From the NCBI GenBank assembly GCA_965649545.1, contig CBFGLF010000041.1:1-13647 (forward strand): 13,647 nt of DNA, in the 5' to 3' direction. A program made the translations under genes and the position numbers. The stretch is from CABHOJ01 sp965649545 (GTDB lineage: Bacteria > Pseudomonadota > Gammaproteobacteria > Burkholderiales > Methylophilaceae). Positions 7,003 to 13,212 of this stretch are shown here, in pieces. Numbering within the stretch: the first letter of the stretch is position 1; every line of letters begins with the position of its first letter. Below the pieces are notes generated by a model, which did not search any database, had not been told where the DNA came from, and was given only the letters and a program-made list of their open reading frames with translations.

Positions 7003-7542
7003 CTAATTCCTAAATGGGAAGCTGAAAGCGGAGAGCAACGCACGCGCCTCTTCGTCAGTCTTAGCGGTTGTCGTAATGGTGATGTTCATACCACGCAGCG
7101 CATCGATCTTGTCGTACTCGATTTCCGGGAAAATGATCTGTTCCTTGATGCCCATGTTGTAGTTGCCACGGCCATCGAAAGACTTGGCGGAGATACCGCG
7201 GAAGTCACGGATACGCGGAATGGCAACGGTGATCAGGCGATCCAGGAACTCATACATACGTTCGCGACGCAGCGTCACCTTGCAACCGACCGGATAGTCG
7301 TCACGGATCTTGAAGGACGCAACCGACTTCTTCGCCTTGGTGACGATAGCCTTTTGACCGGCGATCTTCTCCATGTCGGAAACGGCGTTCTCCATGATCT
7401 TCTTGTCAGCGACCGCTTCGCCAACACCCATGTTCAGGGTGATCTTGTCGATGCGAGGCACTTCCATGACGGACTTGTAACCGAACTGTTCGGTCAAGCT
7501 CTTAACCACGGTTTCTTTATAAAAATCTTTTAAACGAGCCAT
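7003..7542 (-). CDS. rplE: 50S ribosomal protein L5
   Basis: L5 binds 5S rRNA in the central protuberance and contacts the P-site tRNA and S13 across the subunit interface. The product is 179 residues, as in E. coli. Landmarks are MARLKDFYKETV, then VPRIDKITLNMGVGEAV, GQKAIVTKAKKSVASFKIRDDYPVGCKVTLR (split by eye), and the C-terminal RGMNITITTTAKTDEEARALL with SFPFRN. It starts 15 bases after rplX. In E. coli the S8 repression site is at this junction; no equivalent could be recognised here. Confidence 0.98.
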   Translation of the reverse strand: MARLKDFYKETVVKSLTEQFGYKSVMEVPRIDKITLNMGVGEAVADKKIMENAVSDMEKIAGQKAIVTKAKKSVASFKIRDDYPVGCKVTLRRERMYEFLDRLITVAIPRIRDFRGISAKSFDGRGNYNMGIKEQIIFPEIEYDKIDALRGMNITITTTAKTDEEARALLSAFSFPFRN

Positions 7543-7557
7543 GATGCTTCTCTCTAC

Positions 7558-7875
7558 TTATGCGTCTACGACTTCACCGCTGGACTTGAAAACACGAACC
7601 TTGCGGCCGTCGTCCAGGGTCTTGAAGCCCACGCGATCACCCTTCTGGGTGGCACGATTAAATAAAGCAACATTGGAGATGTCGATAGGCATCTCTTTGC
7701 TGATGATGCCGCCAGTCACACCACGCATCGGGTTTGGCTTGGCATGCTTCTTCACCATGTTGACACCTTCTACCACCACATGGCCGGTATCGAGTACGCG
7801 CAGCACAGTGCCGTGTTTACCCTTGTCCTTGCCTGTATTCAGGATGACTTCATCACCCTTACGAATCTTGCTCAT
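7558..7875 (-). CDS. rplX: 50S ribosomal protein L24
   Basis: L24 is an assembly initiator that binds the 5' end of 23S rRNA and lies near the peptide exit tunnel. The product is 105 residues (E. coli 104). A KOW-type segment at the start, MSKIRKGDEVILNTGKDKGK, is followed by VVEGVNMVKKHAKPNPMRGV and the closing GDRVGFKTLDDGRKVRVFKS. The ATG has AAGGAG 8 bases upstream; this Shine-Dalgarno overlaps the rplN stop codon, 11 bases before the start, so the two are likely coupled. Confidence 0.98.
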   Translation of the reverse strand: MSKIRKGDEVILNTGKDKGKHGTVLRVLDTGHVVVEGVNMVKKHAKPNPMRGVTGGIISKEMPIDISNVALFNRATQKGDRVGFKTLDDGRKVRVFKSSGEVVDA

Positions 7876-7886
7876 CTAGCAGCTCC

Positions 7887-8255
7887 TTACAATACTTCTG
7901 GTGCCAGCGACACGATCTTCATGAAACGCTCGCTACGCAGCTCACGTGTCACGGGCCCGAAAATACGGGTACCGATCGGTTCCAGCTTGTTGTTCAAGAG
8001 AACGGCTGCATTGCCATCGAACTTGACCAGGGAACCGTCTGGACGACGCACACCCTTGGTCGTACGCACGACAACAGCGCTGTAGACTTCGCCTTTTTTG
8101 ACGCGACCACGCGGCGCAGCATCCTTGATGCTGACCTTGATCACATCGCCAATACCAGCGTAACGACGCTTGGAGCCGCCCAACACCTTGATACACATCA
8201 CGGAGCGTGCACCAGTGTTATCGGCAACTTCGAGCCGAGATTGCATTTGAATCAT
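7887..8255 (-). CDS. rplN: 50S ribosomal protein L14
   Basis: L14 lies on the 50S interface, forms an intersubunit bridge and is the docking site of silencing factor RsfS. The chosen start gives 122 residues (E. coli 123), beginning MIQMQSRLEVADNTGARSVM. The core is CIKVLGGSKRRYAGIGDVIK, RGRVKKGEVYSAVVVRTTKG and RRPDGSLVKFDGNAAVLLN, ending FMKIVSLAPEVL. An in-frame TTG at 8270 would add five residues, but it overlaps the Shine-Dalgarno GGAG (8265-8268), which sits 9 bases before the ATG at 8255. It is the first gene after a 161-base gap with a promoter candidate and two hairpins, so it probably opens the spc block. Confidence 0.97.
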   Translation of the reverse strand: MIQMQSRLEVADNTGARSVMCIKVLGGSKRRYAGIGDVIKVSIKDAAPRGRVKKGEVYSAVVVRTTKGVRRPDGSLVKFDGNAAVLLNNKLEPIGTRIFGPVTRELRSERFMKIVSLAPEVL

Positions 8256-8276
8256 GAGAATAATCTCCAACTTAAT

Positions 8277-8321
8277 CCGTTAAACCAACACCGGCCATGT
8301 GCCTACACGGCCGATAAACCA
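8277..8321 (-). promoter_or_regulatory. Strong leader hairpin before rplN, flanked by a short direct repeat
   Basis: The leader RNA can form a 9-bp stem (8305-8313 with 8292-8300, one G-U pair) closed by the four-base loop AGGC. Copies of TGGTTTA(T/A)CGG lie on both sides (8311-8321 and 8277-8287; 10 of 11 identical). The stem is about 25 bases upstream of the rplN Shine-Dalgarno. There is no U-tract after it, so it is unlikely to be a simple terminator; a protein-binding or folding element is more likely. Confidence 0.5.
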
Positions 8322-8334
8322 CGGTCAGTATTGG

Positions 8335-8355
8335 GGCGGGAGCTATGAGCCCGCC
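8335..8355 (-). promoter_or_regulatory. GC-rich hairpin in the rplN leader
   Basis: GGCGGG (8350-8355) pairs with CCCGCC (8335-8340) around a 9-base loop. It lies just after the predicted transcription start and about 80 bases before the rplN ATG. No run of T follows on the minus strand, so intrinsic termination is not indicated. Together with the hairpin at 8292-8313 it makes a two-stem leader. Confidence 0.45.
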
Positions 8356-8367
8356 GAAAAGTCCGAC

Positions 8368-8408
8368 ATTCTATACCGCATCCCATCCTAAAAGCAAGGA
8401 AGGGATGC
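8368..8408 (-). promoter_or_regulatory. Candidate spc promoter with overlapping inverted repeat
   Basis: TTGCTT (8392-8397; 3 of 6) is followed after 18 bases by TAGAAT (8368-8373; 5 of 6); the overlapping TATAGA gives a 16-base spacer. Transcription would start near 8361. The -35 lies in the loop of an inverted repeat whose outer arms are GCATCCC and GGGATGC (8402-8408 and 8378-8384), with three further inner pairs after one mismatch. In E. coli the spc promoter also lies just before rplN. The -35 is weak, so confidence is moderate. Confidence 0.5.
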
Positions 8409-8416
8409 AATACTTA

Positions 8417-8689
8417 TTAAACGCTACGCGCCTTTTCTACGATCTTGCTAACTTTCCAGGTCTTGGTCTTGGAAAGCGGACGGCTCTCCTCGATCACGAC
8501 CAGATCACCTTCCTTGCACTCGTTCGTTTCGTCGTGTGCGTGGAATTTGTTGGAACGGCGAACGACCTTGCCGATCAACGGATGCTTGACCTTGCGCTCG
8601 ACAAGCACGGTGACGGTCTTGTCCATCTTGTCGCTAACGACGCGACCGGTCAGGCTACGAACGACTTTTGCAGTTTGAGTTTCAGTCAT
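8417..8689 (-). CDS. rpsQ: 30S ribosomal protein S17
   Basis: S17 is a primary 16S rRNA binder in the 5' domain with an OB fold. The product is 90 residues (E. coli 84). It starts MTETQTAKVVRSLTGRVVSDKMDKTVTV, a pattern seen across the family, then KHPLIGKVVRRSNKFHAHDE, CKEGDLVVIEESRPLSKTKT and WKVSKIVEKAR. The ATG is 2 bases after the rpmC stop. It is the last gene of the S10 block before the promoter-bearing gap to rplN. Confidence 0.98.
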   Translation of the reverse strand: MTETQTAKVVRSLTGRVVSDKMDKTVTVLVERKVKHPLIGKVVRRSNKFHAHDETNECKEGDLVVIEESRPLSKTKTWKVSKIVEKARSV

Positions 8690-8691
8690 GA

Positions 8692-8886
8692 TTACGCCTG
8701 TTTCGCTTTCTCAGCCAGCACGGAACGGACGCGAGCGATGTCGCGGCGCACCTTGCTTACCTGGTCAACCTTGTTCAACTGTTGTGTCGCCAACTGCATG
8801 CGCAGAGAGAATTGCGCGCGGCGCAGTTCGATCAGCTCATTGTTCAGCTCGTCAACAGACTTGCTTCTGAGTTCGGATGCTTTCAT
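8692..8886 (-). CDS. rpmC: 50S ribosomal protein L29
   Basis: L29 is a helical-hairpin protein at the peptide exit tunnel, next to L23 and part of the docking surface for nascent-chain factors. The product is 64 residues (E. coli 63): MKASELRSKSVDELNNELIE, LRRAQFSLRMQLATQQL, then VRRDIARVRSVLAEKAKQA. The sequence is mostly helical and charged. It starts 2 bases after the rplP stop and ends 2 bases before rpsQ, so the three genes are tightly coupled. Confidence 0.98.
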   Translation of the reverse strand: MKASELRSKSVDELNNELIELRRAQFSLRMQLATQQLNKVDQVSKVRRDIARVRSVLAEKAKQA

Positions 8887-8888
8887 CT

Positions 8889-9305
8889 TCAGCTCCCAAT
8901 ATGACGGGTGGTGAACGTGGTCTCGATCGGCAGCTTCGCAGCAGCCAGGCGGAACGCTTCACGTGCCAGCTCTTCGCTGACGCCGTCCATTTCATACAAC
9001 ATCTTGCCGGGCTGGATCTGGGCGACGTAGTACTCGGTACTACCCTTACCATTACCCATACGCACTTCGGCAGGCTTCTTGGAGATTGGCTGATCCGGGA
9101 AAATACGGATCCATACACGGCCACCACGCTTGATGTGACGGGTCATGACACGACGCGCCGCTTCAATCTGGCGCGCGGTCAAACGACCACGACCCACTGC
9201 CTTCAGGCCGTATTCACCAAAACTTACTTTATTGCCGGTCGTTGCAATGCCCTTGTTGCGGCCTTTTTGCATCTTCCGGAATTTTTGTCTAGCTGGCTGT
9301 AGCAT
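8889..9305 (-). CDS. rplP: 50S ribosomal protein L16
   Basis: L16 organises 23S rRNA helices near the A-site tRNA elbow and is needed for active 50S subunits. The product is 138 residues (E. coli 136). It opens MLQPARQKFRKMQKGRNKG and has the conserved WIRIFPDQPISKKPAEVRMG followed by NGKGSTEYYVAQIQPGK and LYEMDGVSEELAREAFRLA. R82 in VRMG corresponds to the arginine hydroxylated in E. coli L16. The ATG (9303-9305) lies inside the end of rpsC: the two reading frames overlap by 17 bases. A G-run sits 6 bases before the ATG. Confidence 0.98.
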   Translation of the reverse strand: MLQPARQKFRKMQKGRNKGIATTGNKVSFGEYGLKAVGRGRLTARQIEAARRVMTRHIKRGGRVWIRIFPDQPISKKPAEVRMGNGKGSTEYYVAQIQPGKMLYEMDGVSEELAREAFRLAAAKLPIETTFTTRHIGS

Positions 9306-10035
9306 TTTTCGCCCCCGACTTTCTTACTCTCTTCTCTGGTTCTGCCGCGGTGTTTCTCGGCTTGCGTTCTGGCTCGGCAACAGTAGCGACCGGCGCTTCA
9401 CCCTTGCCTGCGAACACTTCACCCTTGAACACCCAAACCTTGATACCGATGATGCCGTAGGTGGTCTTGGCTTCTGCCACACCATAGTCGATGTCGGCAC
9501 GCAGGGTATGCAATGGCACACGGCCTTCGCGATACCATTCGGTACGTGCGATCTCGATACCGTTCAAACGACCGGCGCTCATGATCTTGATACCTTGCGC
9601 ACCCAGGCGCATGGCGTTCTGCATCGCACGCTTCATGGCACGACGGAACATGACACGCTTTTCCAGCTGTTGAGCGATGCTCTCGGCGATCAGCGTGGCA
9701 TCGATCTCTGGCTTACGCACTTCTTCGATGTTCAGATGTACCGGCACGCCCATCAGGCCTTGCAGGCTGGAGCGCAAGGACTCGATGTCCTCGCCCTTCT
9801 TGCCGATGACGATGCCAGGACGTGCACTGTAGATGGTGACCTTGGCATTCTTGGCAGGACGCTCGATCACGATACGGCTGACGGCTGCGTGTGCGAGCTT
9901 CTTCTTCAGGAACTCACGCACTTTAACGTCGCTATTCAGCATCGCCGGGAAGTTCTTGCTATTGGAATACCAGCGAGAAGACCAGTTCTTCTGGACACTC
10001 AGGCGGAAACCAAACGGATGAATTTTCTGACCCAT
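9289..10035 (-). CDS. rpsC: 30S ribosomal protein S3
   Basis: S3 lies at the mRNA entry tunnel; with S4 and S5 it forms the ribosomal helicase. The product is 248 residues, longer than E. coli S3 (233). It begins MGQKIHPFGFRLSVQKNW and has the KH-domain loop GIVIGKKGEDI near residues 74-84. R131, R132 and K135 in FRRAMKRAMQNAMRLG are the entry-channel helicase residues. The conserved C-terminal domain runs to KVWVFKGEVF. The remaining tail is basic and alanine-rich, with two similar AEPE(R/K) stretches. It extends 17 bases into rplP. The extension explains the extra length. Confidence 0.98.
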   Translation of the reverse strand: MGQKIHPFGFRLSVQKNWSSRWYSNSKNFPAMLNSDVKVREFLKKKLAHAAVSRIVIERPAKNAKVTIYSARPGIVIGKKGEDIESLRSSLQGLMGVPVHLNIEEVRKPEIDATLIAESIAQQLEKRVMFRRAMKRAMQNAMRLGAQGIKIMSAGRLNGIEIARTEWYREGRVPLHTLRADIDYGVAEAKTTYGIIGIKVWVFKGEVFAGKGEAPVATVAEPERKPRNTAAEPEKRVRKSGAKNATAS

Positions 10036-10045
10036 AGCGATTCCT

Positions 10046-10375
10046 TTAGTTACCGACGGTCACAGTGATGTGACAGGTTGGTTTGATGATCCGGCCAGCA
10101 CGACCCTTGGCACGTGCACGGATACGCTTGAGCACGATACCCTTGTCGACATAGATCGAAGTCACCTTCAACTCGTCGATATCAGCACCTTCGTTGTGCT
10201 CGGCGTTAGCGATCGCAGACTCAACTACCTTCTTGATGATCTCAGCGCCTTTCTTGGGCGTGAAGTTCAAGATATTGAGTGCGTGATCGACCTTCTTGCC
10301 GCGGATCAGATCAGCCACCAGGCGCGCCTTCTGTGGAGAGAGGTGCACACCCTTCAAAATTGCAGATACTTGCAT
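10046..10375 (-). CDS. rplV: 50S ribosomal protein L22
   Basis: L22 lines the peptide exit tunnel with a long beta-hairpin that, with L4, forms the constriction; changes there can give macrolide resistance. Two in-frame ATGs exist. The one at 10381 directly abuts GGAG, leaving no spacing, while the one at 10375 has GGAG 6 bases upstream, so I chose 10375 (109 residues, MQVSAILKGVHLSPQKARLV; E. coli 110). The hairpin region is VDKGIVLKRIRARAKGRAGR near residues 76-95, followed by the C-terminal CHITVTVGN. The Shine-Dalgarno overlaps the rpsS stop TAG. Confidence 0.97.
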   Translation of the reverse strand: MQVSAILKGVHLSPQKARLVADLIRGKKVDHALNILNFTPKKGAEIIKKVVESAIANAEHNEGADIDELKVTSIYVDKGIVLKRIRARAKGRAGRIIKPTCHITVTVGN

Positions 10376-10384
10376 GCTCATCTC

Positions 10385-10660
10385 CTACTTCTTGGCTTTC
10401 TTGTCGGCCGCGTGACCCTTGAACGTACGGGTCAATGCGAACTCGCCAAGCTTGTGGCCAACCATGTTTTCCGAGATCAGGACTGGCACATGTTGCTTAC
10501 CATTGTGCACAGCGATCGTCAGACCGATAAAGTCAGGCAGGATGGTGGAGCGGCGGGACCAGGTCTTGATCGGCTTGCGATCACGAGCTGCAGCTGCGGC
10601 TTCCACTTTCTTTGCCAGATGGCCATCAACGAATGGCCCTTTTTTAATTGAACGTGCCAT
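10385..10660 (-). CDS. rpsS: 30S ribosomal protein S19
   Basis: S19 forms a complex with S13 in the 30S head and contacts the A-site finger of the 50S subunit. The product is 91 residues (E. coli 92): MARSIKKGPFVDGHLAKKVE, then IKTWSRRSTILPDFIGLTIA, VHNGKQHVPVLISENMVGHK and LGEFALTRTFKGH. The C-terminus is lysine-rich. It begins 5 bases after rplB and its TAG stop contributes to the rplV Shine-Dalgarno. Confidence 0.98.
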   Translation of the reverse strand: MARSIKKGPFVDGHLAKKVEAAAAARDRKPIKTWSRRSTILPDFIGLTIAVHNGKQHVPVLISENMVGHKLGEFALTRTFKGHAADKKAKK

Positions 10661-10665
10661 ATTGA

Positions 10666-11499
10666 TTACCTCTTATTAGCCGGACGACGGCTGACGCGCA
10701 TGTTATCGGTACGCTTGTTCTTGCGGGTACGGTAACCCTTGGTCGGCGTGCCCCATGGGCTCACCGGGTTCATACCTGCAGCAGTCTTGCCTTCACCACC
10801 ACCGTGCGGGTGATCGACCGGGTTCATCACCACACCGCGAACGGTTGGGCGAACACCACGCCAACGCACTGCACCGGCCTTACCGATGGAACGCAAAGAA
10901 TGCTCTTCGTTACCGACTTCACCGATGGTGGCCTTGCAATCGACGTGTACGCGGCGCACTTCACCGGAACGCAAACGCAATTGTGCGTAGCTGCCTTCAC
11001 GCGCCAACAATTGCACGGAAGTACCGGCGGAGCGTGCGATCTGCGCACCCTTGCCAGGCTGCAGCTCGATGCAATGGATGGTGCTACCGACCGGGATGTT
11101 ACGCAGCGGCAATGCATTGCCGGCCTTGATCGGCGCATCAGAACCACTCACCAGTTGCGCACCTGCGGAAACACCGCGCGGGGCAATGATGTAGCGGCGC
11201 TCGCCGTCGGCGTAGCACAACAATGCCAGGTGGGCGCTACGATTCGGATCGTATTCCAGACGCTCGACCTTAGCGACGATGCCATCCTTGTTGCGACGGA
11301 AATCGACGATACGGTAATGTTGCTTGTGACCGCCACCTTGGTGACGTGTCGTGATATGACCGTTGTTATTACGGCCAGCGTTTTTGCTTTGCTTCTCCAG
11401 CAGGGGCGCATGGGGCTTGCCCTTGTGCAGCTCAGGTGTCACCACCTTGACTACGGCGCGCCGACCTGGGGAAGTTGGCTTGACTTTGATCAGTGCCAT
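10666..11499 (-). CDS. rplB: 50S ribosomal protein L2
   Basis: L2 is one of the most conserved 23S rRNA proteins, needed for subunit association and peptidyltransferase-centre formation. The product is 277 residues (E. coli 273). It shows the start MALIKVKPTSPGRR, the RNA-binding NNNGHITTRHQGGGHKQHYR, and the C-terminal VMNPVDHPHGGGEGK. H230 in DHPHGGG corresponds to the E. coli histidine implicated in peptidyl transfer. The tail is GYRTRKNKRTDNMRVSRR followed by PANKR, a few residues longer than in E. coli. It lies 8 bases after rplW. Confidence 0.98.
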   Translation of the reverse strand: MALIKVKPTSPGRRAVVKVVTPELHKGKPHAPLLEKQSKNAGRNNNGHITTRHQGGGHKQHYRIVDFRRNKDGIVAKVERLEYDPNRSAHLALLCYADGERRYIIAPRGVSAGAQLVSGSDAPIKAGNALPLRNIPVGSTIHCIELQPGKGAQIARSAGTSVQLLAREGSYAQLRLRSGEVRRVHVDCKATIGEVGNEEHSLRSIGKAGAVRWRGVRPTVRGVVMNPVDHPHGGGEGKTAAGMNPVSPWGTPTKGYRTRKNKRTDNMRVSRRPANKR

Positions 11500-11507
11500 G
11501 ATTTCTC

Positions 11508-11819
11508 CTATTCGCCCGCTGCGAAGTTAATTTCTTGACCTGGTTTCAGGCTCACATAAGCCTTTTTCCAGTCCTGACGACGACCCATGGTGCGGCCAAC
11601 GCGCTTCGCCTTGCCAGCGACGTTGATCACGGTCACGGAATCGACTTCGACCTTGAATACCAATTCGATCGCCGCCTTGATTTCAGGCTTGGTCGCATCG
11701 GTACGTACCTTGAAAGCGATCTGCTGATTCTTGTCAGCGATACGCGTCGCCTTTTCAGTGATCTGCGGAGCAACGATCACTTGCAACAGACGGTCTTGGG
11801 TGTGGATTTGTGCGCTCAT
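11508..11819 (-). CDS. rplW: 50S ribosomal protein L23
   Basis: L23 sits at the tunnel exit and is the main docking site for trigger factor and SRP. The product is 103 residues (E. coli 100). It starts MSAQIHTQDRLLQVIVAPQITEK; E22 in ITEKAT corresponds to the glutamate (E. coli E18) needed for trigger-factor binding. The core FKVRTDATKPEIKAAIELVF is followed by the loop with RVGRTMGRRQDWKKAYVSLK. The ATG overlaps the rplD stop as ATGA (4 bases), so coupling is likely. Confidence 0.98.
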   Translation of the reverse strand: MSAQIHTQDRLLQVIVAPQITEKATRIADKNQQIAFKVRTDATKPEIKAAIELVFKVEVDSVTVINVAGKAKRVGRTMGRRQDWKKAYVSLKPGQEINFAAGE

Positions 11820-12442
11820 GCCAGCATCTCCTCAAGCTTCTTGACCGCAGCCTTGGTCGCCACCACATTCGGGAAGCGAACCAGGCTGACCGGGTCAGCG
11901 TACTGCGCTTCGATGACCAGCACGTTTGGCAGGTTGCGAGCGGACAAGTACAGGTTTTCGTTGAAGCTGTCGGTCAGCACCAATACGCCTTCGTTATAAC
12001 CCAGGCCCTTGATCTTCTCGACCAGCGCCTTGGTCTTTGGCGTATCTACACTGAATTCTTCGACCACGCTCAGACGGTCTTGACGGACCAGCTCGGACAG
12101 GATGGATTGCATACCGGCACGGTAAGCCTTGCGGTTCACCTTGTGGCTGAAGTTCTCATCAGGGCTATTAGGGAAAGCGCGACCGCCTCCACGCCAGATC
12201 GGGCTGGAGCTCATACCGGAACGTGCGCGACCAGTACCCTTTTGGTTCCATGGCTTGTGCGTGGTATGGCTGACGGTACCGCGACCCAGCTGGGCACGAG
12301 TAGCCGTACGGGCATTCGCCATGTAAGCGACGACGACTTGGTGTACCAGCGCTTCGTTGAATTCACGACCGAAGGTCACTTCGGAGACCGTGACGCCGCT
12401 TTTGGCCGGCTTACCATTCTTATCGATTAACTTGAGTTCCAT
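11816..12442 (-). CDS. rplD: 50S ribosomal protein L4
   Basis: L4 binds 23S domain I early in assembly; its long loop lines the exit tunnel opposite L22. In E. coli it represses its own S10 operon at transcription and translation. The product is 208 residues (E. coli 201). The loop, about residues 46-95, contains HKPWNQKGTGRARSG and SPIWRGGGRAFP. The C-terminal globular part includes LSELVRQDRLSVVEEFSV and VLVIEAQYADPVSLVRF, ending LEEMLA. Its ATG overlaps the rplC stop (TAATG) and its stop overlaps the rplW start (ATGA). Confidence 0.98.
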   Translation of the reverse strand: MELKLIDKNGKPAKSGVTVSEVTFGREFNEALVHQVVVAYMANARTATRAQLGRGTVSHTTHKPWNQKGTGRARSGMSSSPIWRGGGRAFPNSPDENFSHKVNRKAYRAGMQSILSELVRQDRLSVVEEFSVDTPKTKALVEKIKGLGYNEGVLVLTDSFNENLYLSARNLPNVLVIEAQYADPVSLVRFPNVVATKAAVKKLEEMLA

Positions 12443-13086
12443 TATGCACTCGCTTTCACGGCTGGACGCACGACGACGTCACCACCCTTGGAACCAGGGA
12501 CTGCGCCCTTGATCAGCAGCAGGTTGCGCTCGGCATCCACGCGTACGATCTGCAGGTTCTGCACAGTGGTCTTGATCGCACCCAGATGACCAGGCATGCG
12601 CTTACCAGGGAACACGCGACCTGGATCCTGCGCCATACCGATGGAACCTGGTACGTTGTGCGAACGGGAGTTACCGTGGGATGCACGGTTGGAACTGAAG
12701 TTGTGACGCTTGATGGCACCGGCGAAGCCTTTACCGATCGAGGTACCGGTCACGTCGACCAGTTGACCCGGCTGGAAAATCTCCACGGTGATGTTGCCAC
12801 CTACAGTGTAGTTGGCCAGCACATCAGCAGTCACGGGGAATTCTTTGATGCCAGCACCTGCAGCCACACCCGCCTTGGCGTAGTGACCGGTCAGCGCTTT
12901 GCCGATACGGCTGGCACGACGTTCACCATAAGCGACTTGAAGGCCGTTGTAGCCATCGCTCTCTGGTGTCTTGATCTGTGTCACACGGTTAGGCACGACT
13001 TCCAGCACAGTTACCGGGATGCTTTCGCCATCTTCGGTAAATACGCGGGTCATACCCACCTTGCGACCAATAAGCCCTAAGCTCAT
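12442..13086 (-). CDS. rplC: 50S ribosomal protein L3
   Basis: L3 is an early-assembling 23S protein whose loop reaches the peptidyltransferase centre. The product is 214 residues (E. coli 209): MSLGLIGRKVGMTRVFTEDG, then DVTGTSIGKGFAGAIKRHNF, ASHGNSRSHNVPGSIGMAQD and RVDAERNLLLIKGAVPGSKG. Q153 in MAQDPG lines up with the E. coli glutamine methylated by PrmB. The ATG has AAGGA 7 bases upstream. Unusually for an S10 operon, rplC is set apart from rpsJ by 126 bases holding a strong promoter candidate, so it may start a transcription unit of its own. Confidence 0.98.
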   Translation of the reverse strand: MSLGLIGRKVGMTRVFTEDGESIPVTVLEVVPNRVTQIKTPESDGYNGLQVAYGERRASRIGKALTGHYAKAGVAAGAGIKEFPVTADVLANYTVGGNITVEIFQPGQLVDVTGTSIGKGFAGAIKRHNFSSNRASHGNSRSHNVPGSIGMAQDPGRVFPGKRMPGHLGAIKTTVQNLQIVRVDAERNLLLIKGAVPGSKGGDVVVRPAVKASA

Positions 13087-13104
13087 GATCGTTTCCTTAT
13101 AATT

Positions 13105-13135
13105 AATGAAAGAGCCGATTACAATTGACCGGCTC
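13105..13135 (-). promoter_or_regulatory. rplC leader hairpin with boxA-like core
   Basis: The rplC leader can form a stem of 6 Watson-Crick pairs (GAGCCG/CGGCTC, 13130-13135 with 13112-13117), extended by a G-U and a T-A pair, around an 8-base loop. The 3' arm runs into CTCTTTC, so GCTCTTT (13109-13115) resembles the boxA core and would be partly hidden when the stem forms. Only three T follow the stem, so a terminator is possible but weak. Position is about 25 bases before the rplC ATG. Confidence 0.4.
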
Positions 13136-13155
13136 AGTTTTTACGAAAGGGGCGG

Positions 13156-13184
13156 ATTATAGCCCGCCTCCCATTTAATTACAA
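13156..13184 (-). promoter_or_regulatory. Strong sigma70 promoter candidate for rplC and the S10 block
   Basis: TTGTAA (13179-13184; 4 of 6) is followed after exactly 17 bases by a perfect TATAAT (13156-13161). The bases after the -10 are CCGCCCC, a GC-rich discriminator of the type linked to ppGpp/DksA control of stable-RNA and ribosomal-protein promoters. The -10 is enclosed by an inverted repeat, GGCGG and CCGCC (13164-13168 and 13151-13155). Transcription would start near 13149, giving a leader of about 62 bases. Confidence 0.75.
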
Positions 13185-13212
13185 CCACTTGGCCATTCGG
13201 CCGATAAAACAA

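Noticed and set aside
6113..7006. A 297-codon plus-strand frame opposite rplF, rpsH and rpsN
   Set aside because: It crosses three certain genes on the other strand; the codon pattern is explained by those genes.
7530..7600. An S8-binding spc repression site at rplX-rplE, as in E. coli
   Set aside because: I could not recognise the required helix by eye; a covariance search would be needed to claim it.
8256..8270. TTG at 8270 as the start of rplN
   Set aside because: It coincides with the Shine-Dalgarno GGAG of the ATG at 8255, and L14 proteins begin at the MIQ position.
9145..10068. A 307-codon plus-strand frame opposite rplP and rpsC
   Set aside because: It spans two real genes antisense and their junction, with no family resemblance.
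10376..10381. ATG at 10381 as the start of rplV
   Set aside because: GGAG is directly adjacent with no spacing; the ATG at 10375 has the normal 6-base spacing.
13185..13212. GGCC/GGCC inverted repeat after the rpsJ stop as a terminator
   Set aside because: The stem is only about 4 bp and no T-run follows, so termination is not supported.
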